From: Planctomycetaceae bacterium | Lineage (GTDB): Bacteria > Planctomycetota > Planctomycetia > Planctomycetales > Planctomycetaceae | NCBI GenBank assembly: GCA_014762625.1 | Contig: JABURQ010000134.1 | Span: 1 to 40,515 of the forward strand | Length of the DNA stretch: 40,515 bases | Reading direction: 5' to 3' | Translations under genes and position numbers: made by a program | Shown here: positions 34,571-40,515 of the stretch, piece after piece | Numbering within the stretch: the first letter of the stretch is position 1 | How the letters are laid out: every line of letters starts with the position of its first letter | The notes under the pieces: generated by a model | Databases searched by the model: none | The model's input: only the letters and a program-made list of their open reading frames with translations | Told to the model about the DNA's origin: nothing

Positions 34571-35425
34571 ATGGAATTTGTAATCGCCGTGACATCGGCG
34601 TGTCTGTTTGGGGGACTGTTCCTGTTGGAGCGTGTGTTGCCCTTGCGACAGCCAACCCGTTTGCTCTGGCGGCGACTGCTCGTGAATTTCACGGTGTCGA
34701 GCTTGGCGTTGGCGGTGGCTGCTCTGGTCGTGCAACCCGCCGCCGCAGCGATGTTGGGGTCCCAACCATCGCAAATCGGTCTTCTCAATTTGGTCTCCGC
34801 TCCGGCTTGGCTCAAAGCGCTTGCCGGATTCCTGCTACTCGATCTGTCGTTCTACTACTGGCATCGGCTCAATCATCGAGTCGGGTTCCTATGGCGGTTT
34901 CACAACGTTCATCACATCGATCCCGACTTGGATGTCTCGACGGCGTTTCGATTCCACTTCGGCGAAGTCGCACTTTCAGCACTCTTTCGAGTTATCCAAA
35001 TTACGCTCATCGGTATGTCCGTGGAAACATACTTGCTCTACGAATTTGCGTTCACGACCAATACTATGTTTCACCACAGCAACATGCGACTTCCGATTAA
35101 GGTGGAGCGCTGGCTGAACCTGTGCCTGGTGACGCCTCGAATGCACGGGATTCACCATTCACAGGTCGAACGGGAAACGAACTCGAACTATTCGGTCGTG
35201 TTGCCTTGGTGGGATCGACTGCACCACAGTCTCCGGCTGAATATCCCGCAAGCCCAAATCCAGATCGGCGTCCCCGCTTATACGCAGCCGGACGACAACA
35301 CGCTCTGGAACGTCTTGCTGATGCCGTTTCGCCGTCAGCGAAACTATTGGAACTCCCCGGAGGGACCATCTGTGGAGCGAGAAGCGTCAGCAGACACGGC
35401 GAATCAAACCACGTTGGCTGATTGA
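34571..35425 (+). CDS. Sterol desaturase/fatty acid hydroxylase family membrane protein
   Basis: This 284-residue membrane di-iron enzyme has hydrophobic segments at about 3-20, 40-62, 82-97 and 130-165. The His boxes of the superfamily are complete: H98-x3-H102 (WHRLNH), H111-x2-H114-H115 (HNVHH), H168-H169 and H192-x2-H195-H196 (HGIHH). Members hydroxylate or desaturate lipid-type substrates using oxygen; the substrate here cannot be told. The C-terminal 60 residues are soluble and polar. It is downstream of the persulfide dioxygenase gene in the same direction with a gap of 276 bases, so co-regulation is possible but not clear. Confidence 0.88.
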   Translation: MEFVIAVTSACLFGGLFLLERVLPLRQPTRLLWRRLLVNFTVSSLALAVAALVVQPAAAAMLGSQPSQIGLLNLVSAPAWLKALAGFLLLDLSFYYWHRLNHRVGFLWRFHNVHHIDPDLDVSTAFRFHFGEVALSALFRVIQITLIGMSVETYLLYEFAFTTNTMFHHSNMRLPIKVERWLNLCLVTPRMHGIHHSQVERETNSNYSVVLPWWDRLHHSLRLNIPQAQIQIGVPAYTQPDDNTLWNVLLMPFRRQRNYWNSPEGPSVEREASADTANQTTLAD

Positions 35426-35457
35426 CGCCACTTCCCCACCGACACGGAGAACGGACC

Positions 35458-35610
35458 ATGATGAACATGATGGAAACCTGCTGGAACTGGATGATGAGCT
35501 TTGGCGTCGTGGGAATGCTGTTGGGCGTTGTCGTGCTCGTCCTGCTCATTGCCTTATTGGTAGCCCTGCTTCGGCGGCTCATGTCGCCCCGCCACAGCGA
35601 TCAGACATAA
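35458..35610 (+). CDS. 50-residue Met-rich single-span membrane protein
   Basis: The protein begins MMNMMETCWNWMM, with six Met, one Cys and two Trp in 13 residues, then has one TM segment (about 15-38) and a basic end (RRLMSPRHSDQT). GGAGAACGGACC stands right before the double ATG; either ATG (35458 or 35461) may be used. It follows the hydroxylase-family gene by 32 bases, so it is likely in the same transcript. The Met/Cys-rich N-terminus could bind Cu(I) or Ag(I), as is seen for other Met-rich segments, but no family is known to me. Confidence 0.65.
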   Translation: MMNMMETCWNWMMSFGVVGMLLGVVVLVLLIALLVALLRRLMSPRHSDQT

Positions 35611-35885
35611 CACACGGTTTCAGAGAACACCGTTTAGTGAAAAGACGCTTCGGTTGAGCAGCCCTGTGCGTCGCATGGCTCATGAGTAGAGAAGAGGTGT
35701 TGATCGATTCTCAATCGTTGCGTAAAAGTTGATCGGTGATGTTTGTAGCCGAGATGATGTCGAACGAAACCAGAAAATCTCTGAGTTGATTGATTGTCCT
35801 CACGGACTTTGTTCCTTCGGAGACTAATCCAGTAGACGATTTAGGCCACCTTTCGATTACCTCAGCTCCAATGTCCTAGGTTCGT
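35611..35885. other. Gap between convergent genes
   Basis: These 275 bases lie between a plus-strand and a minus-strand gene end. I see no gene and no clear terminator with a T-run on either strand. Confidence 0.4.
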
Positions 35886-37817
35886 TTACTCTGAGGACGG
35901 GTGGGGAATCCCGTTAGATAAGTCAAGTTGATCCGCCGGTTCTATTTGCACCCCAGCAGCTGCGAGCCAGTCATAGAGTAGCTGCACATTCGTTTGCCTC
36001 TGTTGACTTCCGAATCGCCTTCTTGAAAACGTAAATACAACGCGTTTCTTAGCGCGGGAGAATGCTACGAAAAAATTGTTTCCCTCTCCGACTGGGTCTT
36101 TGAGATTGTTGAACGCGGCGTCTTCGAGGCCCATGAAGATGACAGTATGGTATTCGAGCCCTTTACTTTTATGGACTGTCATCATTGGAATGGAATTCAT
36201 ACCAATCATCGATTGAAGTGCTGTTCGCCAACCATCTAAAGGTGACGCTTCTGAAACAAATCCAGTGCAGAGATTATCACAGAACTGAGTCATCAGTTTG
36301 TCGAAGTAATCACCCTGAATGTACTGGGGGAACTGCTGTTTCAATCTTTCGATTCCAAATACAGCCAGAACACCTTGAAAAACTTCTAGTAATTTGTCCG
36401 GTTCAGGCTCTGTGACGAGCAACGACGCCGACAAATAGTCGATTCCCAATGACAGCATACGACTCGCTGTGCGTCTCCCCTTGCCCTTCGGCGTCGTTAT
36501 CGCCAACAACTCCTGAAGTCGAGACCACGATTCGCTTTCAGAGGTTCCAGTGGCAACTGTGATGGCATCCGAAAGGATTATTGTGATCGGTTCCGCAAGA
36601 AGATCCTGTAACGAAGACTCGTCTCGAATTCCATAACCTTCCGCACGATGCTCTACAGATCGGAACAGTTCTTGGGAGTAGTTGGCCACCAGTTTTCGGC
36701 ATAGGATACAGATTTCGCGCGGTGGGATGTTCTCTTGCTTCACCGAATAATCAAGCAATTGTGAGATTGCATGTGCTTCTGCGCGATCATCAGCGAATTC
36801 AAAGACTCGACATAGACCTTCGCCAGATGTTTTCCCCGTTCCATGCTCGGGTTCAATGGCATCGGGTTCGATCTGTTTGGCAAGACTCCCGAGGATGGTG
36901 ATGAGCTCGGGTTCGGATCGATAATTTCGTCGCAAAACGTAAGGTTTCGCTGAAAAATCATCGGCGAATGTCTTCATGACACCATCGAGGGCACCGGCCC
37001 ACGTCATGATACACTGCTTCGGATCGCCAACGGCCGTCAGAATCGTTGATGAATCGTGAAAAGCTGTTTTAATGATATCATATTGCAAATTCGTCGTGTC
37101 TTGAAACTCGTCAAGAAACACGAACGCATAAGTGGCACGCAGCCCGTTGCGAATTGCAGGGTTCATCCGGAGTTGCAATTCGACGAGCCTTGAGATCATT
37201 TGAAAATTGATCACAGAGGGGTGATTGGCAAGACAACTCTTCCAGAAAACGGTTGCTAACCGTTGTTCCAGGTCATCTGAGTATTCAGCAATGTCTTCAA
37301 GCAACGGAGAAGCACCGATGAAAACATCGTTGTACCACTTTGCTCGTTGGATATGAGCAATGTCACCAAGACCGAGACCAAGCGCCGATGCACAATTCTC
37401 CAGAATTCGACCTGCATTCTGCTCTTTGATCCAGAAACTGAGTTCGTAATTATCAACAGGTCGCCAACAAGTCGGCAGCCCCTTCCTGAATCGGTCGAGC
37501 ATCTGTTTGCTAAACTTGTCGAATGTCCAGGAATCAAATCGACTCGCCATCTCTTTCGGCAGTCGCTCAGCGACTCGTTCTTCGAGATTACGAGCTGCGT
37601 CTCTCTTGAAGCTGATTGCTGAAATTCTTCTCGGGGGAGCACATATTCCGGTCCGCAACAAGTAATCGGCACGCTGAGCCAAAAGTTCTGTTTTGCCTGC
37701 TCCTGGACCAGCAACAACGACACCGTTCGTCTCACTTCGAACAGCAAATTCTGCAGCCTGTTCCAGACTCGATACACCAACTGGGCTCCATTCCTCTGGG
37801 GTGATAGTACGCTTCAC
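35886..37817 (-). CDS. UvrD-like superfamily 1 helicase, Gabija GajB-like
   Basis: This 643-residue protein has all UvrD/PcrA motifs: Walker A AGPGAGKTE (36-44), motif Ia ISAISFKRDAARNL, motif II FLDEFQD, motif III AVGDPKQCIMTWAGA, motif IV LRRNYRSEPEL, motif V MTVHKSKGLEY and motif VI FVAFSRAKKR. Its ATG overlaps the stop of the upstream OLD nuclease gene (ATGA), showing tight coupling. An OLD-TOPRIM nuclease followed by a UvrD-type helicase is the layout of the Gabija anti-phage system (class 2 OLD pairs). It is longer than the roughly 500-residue GajB I know, so it may belong to a diverged branch. In Gabija the helicase part is thought to sense DNA ends; this is known for the system, not shown here. 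Confidence 0.88.
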   Translation of the reverse strand: MKRTITPEEWSPVGVSSLEQAAEFAVRSETNGVVVAGPGAGKTELLAQRADYLLRTGICAPPRRISAISFKRDAARNLEERVAERLPKEMASRFDSWTFDKFSKQMLDRFRKGLPTCWRPVDNYELSFWIKEQNAGRILENCASALGLGLGDIAHIQRAKWYNDVFIGASPLLEDIAEYSDDLEQRLATVFWKSCLANHPSVINFQMISRLVELQLRMNPAIRNGLRATYAFVFLDEFQDTTNLQYDIIKTAFHDSSTILTAVGDPKQCIMTWAGALDGVMKTFADDFSAKPYVLRRNYRSEPELITILGSLAKQIEPDAIEPEHGTGKTSGEGLCRVFEFADDRAEAHAISQLLDYSVKQENIPPREICILCRKLVANYSQELFRSVEHRAEGYGIRDESSLQDLLAEPITIILSDAITVATGTSESESWSRLQELLAITTPKGKGRRTASRMLSLGIDYLSASLLVTEPEPDKLLEVFQGVLAVFGIERLKQQFPQYIQGDYFDKLMTQFCDNLCTGFVSEASPLDGWRTALQSMIGMNSIPMMTVHKSKGLEYHTVIFMGLEDAAFNNLKDPVGEGNNFFVAFSRAKKRVVFTFSRRRFGSQQRQTNVQLLYDWLAAAGVQIEPADQLDLSNGIPHPSSE

Positions 37818-39853
37818 GAATCACCCTGTCCTTGCTTGGCTCGCTCAGTCAGACATGTCAACAATCTCGTCAACACTTCCGGACAGTTTTCAAGGAAGGC
37901 ATCGTCCTCGATCATCGATAATGCTGACATGTGGGTTGCAGGTTTGCTACGTGTGAGGAAGAGGTGTCGATACCATCTGAAGGACACTATCTCCCCCTTT
38001 GAATATGTTTGCCCAGCCGTAAGGGCGTCGCGAAGCACCGCTTTTTTAAGAGATCGCCTCTGTTTTGCAGCCACATCATCTTTCTTGGACGGTCGCCGGG
38101 GTCCGGAAGGCGTGGTTTGTTTGTATACGTCGCGAAATGCGCGATAGAGCAGGAAATCGATATCGAGAGGAGATGAGAAAAAGACACCATACTGTTCGAG
38201 TGACTCGACCCAATTCATTAATTCGGGGGATGATATCTTCCATTTCTTCATTTCTTCGAATTCCTCATCAGACAATACGTGAGCATCGTCTCCATCCCCA
38301 ACTAGCAGCAGTTGATCGCGATCAACCCCATTCTCGATGAGCTGCTCACAAACATAATGAATCCTTCCCCAACCGCCTCCCGAACGTTCCCGATCCAAAT
38401 CAAGAATCGTCACAAAGGGGATTGAGAGACTGATGAGAAGTTTCCACATGTGATTGACATGCCGTCCGCCAAGGGGGACGATCGAAATCACATTGGGATC
38501 GGTTGGAATGTCTTTTGCCTCAAACAGCCGATTCAGGATGATTACTTCACTGTCACCCTCGCCAAGCACGACAGCACGAGCAAAGTACAACTCTGGAAAC
38601 GCTTGAACAGCTTGGCGTATAAACTTCTCCGCGACCTGATCTCCAGTCGGGATTGGAAGTTCAGAGATGATCGTGCAATCTGTTGACGGGTCAAGAGCGA
38701 GATGCCGCACCTCTTCTGGTTCAATACGATTCATAACCGAAGGGGAATGCGAACTGAAAACCGCTTGTGCTCGGTACGATTCAACAAGATCACGAATCAT
38801 CTTCAGAATTCGTCCCAAAAGATGCGGTGCTAAATGAGTTTCCGGTTCCTCAATCGCAAACAGGGTCAAAAGGGGTGGATTGAGCTTGTCTCGATCAAAT
38901 GTCGCTTCTTCTTGGCCAGAGGTCACTGCGTCTTGTTCAATAACGAATGAGCTTTTCACGAGCGTAAAGTAGAGTAAAGATCGCAAACCATCACTCAATC
39001 GTTGAACTCCGTCGGACTGAGAACGATCCTCAGTCAACAACCTCGCTGAGAGAGTCGAGACAACGTCTTCCAAGCGTTGAGACTCCAGTTCGAGGCTCAG
39101 TCCCGTAAAACGTTTACGGTTATACAGTGATTTCCAAGCATTGTTGATCTGGGACTGAAGCTCTTGGATTGACTTTTCCTTTGCAATAGATTTCCCAAGC
39201 TCCTCCGTAGCGTTTTCAACCTGATCAGCGAGATCGTCGCTCCAAATTGCAGAATCCAGAAGTCGCTTCAGCATCGAGCGTGTTGCCACGCGCAGGTGTT
39301 TTGAGGGATCACGTGAAGCTGGGATATAGTGCACATGAATTTGTTGACGATCGACGGGCTTCATTGGGAAGCAGTCGTTCTCGCTGAACTCTTCTTCATC
39401 GTTAGTTGCCTTCGTTACCCAATACAGTGTTTGATCAATCTCGCCATCGGGAAGGTTGCCCTTTTGCCATTCCGCAATGAGGCGAATTCGACAGTGAGGA
39501 ACACTGCCGGTGTCATCAACAAGCATTTGACGAAAGTTTTGTGGGATCGTCTGGAGCGATTCTTCATCGGTGTCGTCTTGTAGTTCTGGAAACTCAATCC
39601 GTGCCTCAATCCATAGTTTGATTCCGTCTTCATCAAAGTCCGACCTTGTCTTTCCTCGATCGATGTGAAAGTCGTCAACGCGTACTGTTCGATCGTCAGT
39701 TGCGATGCCAAACAGACGGGCGAAGCCCACCAGAACAGCAGATTTTCCAGCTCCATTCTCACCAATGAGCGCGTTGACCGGTTTCAGGTTGATCGTAGTT
39801 GGTGAGGGACCAAAACAGCGAAAATTAGAAAATGTAATCGTTGAAATATGCAT
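37814..39853 (-). CDS. OLD-family ATP-dependent nuclease with TOPRIM domain, Gabija GajA-like
   Basis: This is a 679-residue protein. The ABC-type ATPase part has Walker A IGENGAGKSAVL (30-41), Walker B FAIEEPETHLAPH (about 333) and switch His FSSHSPSVMNRI; a helical insert lies between about 190 and 300. The TOPRIM nuclease part begins AVVLGEGDSEVIIL (Glu near 433) and has ILDLDRE (about 484), giving the acidic metal-binding residues. In Gabija such proteins nick DNA when nucleotide is depleted by phage replication. It is about 100 residues longer than the GajA proteins I know, mostly at the C-terminus. The gene is upstream of and overlaps the helicase gene. Defence function is inferred from the pair; no toxin or third gene is visible nearby. 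Confidence 0.88.
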   Translation of the reverse strand: MHISTITFSNFRCFGPSPTTINLKPVNALIGENGAGKSAVLVGFARLFGIATDDRTVRVDDFHIDRGKTRSDFDEDGIKLWIEARIEFPELQDDTDEESLQTIPQNFRQMLVDDTGSVPHCRIRLIAEWQKGNLPDGEIDQTLYWVTKATNDEEEFSENDCFPMKPVDRQQIHVHYIPASRDPSKHLRVATRSMLKRLLDSAIWSDDLADQVENATEELGKSIAKEKSIQELQSQINNAWKSLYNRKRFTGLSLELESQRLEDVVSTLSARLLTEDRSQSDGVQRLSDGLRSLLYFTLVKSSFVIEQDAVTSGQEEATFDRDKLNPPLLTLFAIEEPETHLAPHLLGRILKMIRDLVESYRAQAVFSSHSPSVMNRIEPEEVRHLALDPSTDCTIISELPIPTGDQVAEKFIRQAVQAFPELYFARAVVLGEGDSEVIILNRLFEAKDIPTDPNVISIVPLGGRHVNHMWKLLISLSIPFVTILDLDRERSGGGWGRIHYVCEQLIENGVDRDQLLLVGDGDDAHVLSDEEFEEMKKWKISSPELMNWVESLEQYGVFFSSPLDIDFLLYRAFRDVYKQTTPSGPRRPSKKDDVAAKQRRSLKKAVLRDALTAGQTYSKGEIVSFRWYRHLFLTRSKPATHMSALSMIEDDAFLENCPEVLTRLLTCLTERAKQGQGDS

Positions 39854-40157
39854 AGTGTGCCCGGTTAGAATTTGAAAATGAAGCGTCCTCTTACTGGCTC
39901 GGTTGTTCTCCAGAGCAAACTCAGAGTTGTAGGTTATCCCTACCTGAGTGGATTTTGTAGTGAGTCTCGCTTGGCGCTAAATTGGAGGCAAAAACGTGGC
40001 AAGTGAAGTGATGCCCCTGGCATAGCTCTGGGAACTTGCTTCTCAGGCATTCGCAGCCCCGTGTGAACCGACTTCAGCCGGTTCACACGAGGCTTTCTTT
40101 ACTTCAGGACCGGTCGTCGGTCCTGCATTCGTTTTCTGTAACTCGGAGGAACAAGCC
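39854..40157 (+). other. Intergenic region with structured leader before the DUF1257 gene
   Basis: These 304 bases lie between the divergently read nuclease and DUF1257 genes. I see two hairpins: 39919-39949 (ACTCAG and GTAGG pairing with CCTAC and CTGAGT, one 4-base bulge) and 40056-40093. ATGCC at 40011 could pair either with GGCAT at 40019 or with GGCAT at 40046, which would be mutually exclusive. Promoters cannot be placed with certainty. Confidence 0.4.
40056..40100 (+). terminator. Hairpin with T-rich tail, attenuator or small-RNA terminator
   Basis: GCC-c-CGTGTGAACCG pairs with CGGTTCACACG-a-GGC (14 pairs, one mismatch, 8-base loop), followed by TTTCTTT. There is no plus-strand gene upstream, so it either ends a short RNA starting in this gap or controls read-through into the DUF1257 gene 58 bases later. 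Confidence 0.55.
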
Positions 40158-40515
40158 TTGTCGCACATTGTTTCGATTCAGACAGAAGTCCGTGATCCCG
40201 TCGCCATTCGGTCGGCGTGTGATCGACTCAAATTGCCGGAGCCGGTCTTCGGCCAGGTAAAGCTGTTCAGCAGTTCGGCGACCGGCTGGGCTGTGCAGTT
40301 GCCGCAGTGGCGGTACCCGGTGGTGGCAGACGTCAACACCGGGACGCTCGCCTTCGACAACTTCAACGGACGCTGGGGTGAGCAGACGCAACTTGATCGG
40401 TTCCTGCAAAGATACGCGGTTGAGAAAGCCTCTTTGGAAGCGCGCAAGGCGGGGCATTCTGTGATCGAACAACCCTTGAAAGATGGTTCAATCAAATTGA
40501 CCGTGAATGTGGGAG
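40158..40515 (+). CDS. DUF1257 protein, N-terminal part (cut by the window end)
   Basis: The plus-strand frame from a TTG at 40158 runs to the right edge, 119 codons. CGGAGGA lies 7 bases before the TTG, which decides the start. The sequence begins MSHIVSIQTEVRDPVAIR (TTG read as Met) and contains QLPQWRYPVVADVNTG, NFNGRWGEQTQLDRFLQ and YAVEKASLEARKAGHS, then IEQPLKDGSIKLTVNVGG. I recognise this as the DUF1257 (Ycf35-like) family, common in planctomycetes and cyanobacteria and of unknown function. It often accompanies a DUF2997 protein and an AAA ATPase, which would lie outside the window. Confidence 0.85.
   Translation, partial: MSHIVSIQTEVRDPVAIRSACDRLKLPEPVFGQVKLFSSSATGWAVQLPQWRYPVVADVNTGTLAFDNFNGRWGEQTQLDRFLQRYAVEKASLEARKAGHSVIEQPLKDGSIKLTVNVG

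Noticed and set aside
1-40515. CRISPR arrays, tRNA or rRNA genes, insertion sequences
   Set aside because: I saw no regular spaced repeats, no cloverleaf pattern, no transposase motif and no flanking inverted repeats.

Overview
The window looks like a planctomycete chromosome segment, probably an accessory heavy-metal resistance island. That assignment is inference from gene content: planctomycete-style small secreted Cys/His proteins, a DUF1257 protein, an RsbU-type phosphatase, several TTG/GTG starts, and roughly 50% GC. I see no tRNA, rRNA, transposase or CRISPR array.

Region 1 (1-1355, minus strand) holds a universal stress protein, a doubtful small ORF and the N-terminus of a membrane protein of the fused MFS/spermidine synthase type. 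Region 2 (1.5-13.8 kb, minus strand) holds two heavy-metal RND efflux sets. Set 1 is a thioredoxin-like lipoprotein, a Cys/His-rich leader protein, a periplasmic adaptor and an RND pump. Set 2 is a Cys-rich leader protein, an adaptor with WCxEH modules, an RND pump and a WCxEH lipoprotein. Region 3 (14.1-28.3 kb, plus strand, divergent) starts with a Cys-rich leader protein and the only outer-membrane factor, then a Cys/His-rich leader, an adaptor and the third RND pump. After these come an internally duplicated His-rich secreted protein, a His-rich lipoprotein, a CDF exporter, a third Cys-rich leader, a double thioredoxin-fold protein and a MacB/LolD-type ABC transporter whose permease has two Cys-Cys pairs. 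A strong terminator follows at 28.3 kb.

Region 4 (28.5-31.5 kb) holds a membrane-bound PP2C/RsbU phosphatase and, on the minus strand, two His-rich secreted proteins. Region 5 (31.8-35.6 kb) is a likely sulfide/persulfide module: an ArsR-family repressor divergent from a DUF442 phosphatase-like protein, a CstB-like persulfide dioxygenase-rhodanese fusion, a fatty-acid-hydroxylase-family membrane protein and a 50-residue membrane protein. Region 6 (35.9-39.9 kb, minus strand) is a two-gene Gabija-like defence unit (OLD/TOPRIM nuclease and UvrD-like helicase, overlapping by ATGA). The window ends in a DUF1257 gene with a structured leader.

The best candidate for something undescribed is the set of small secreted Cys/His proteins, one at or near the head of each efflux block. 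Three of them (6508-6957, 16512-16970, 24747-25208) are clear homologues with the fixed signature HxLLGCC ... CD[ED]xDCxF-x5-[ST]-DD ... QVW, where the first position after CD is E or D. They may be periplasmic metal traps or chaperones that feed each exporter. The working model is capture of periplasmic metal by Cys/His proteins, hand-over to RND adaptors or the ABC permease, and export through a shared outer-membrane factor.
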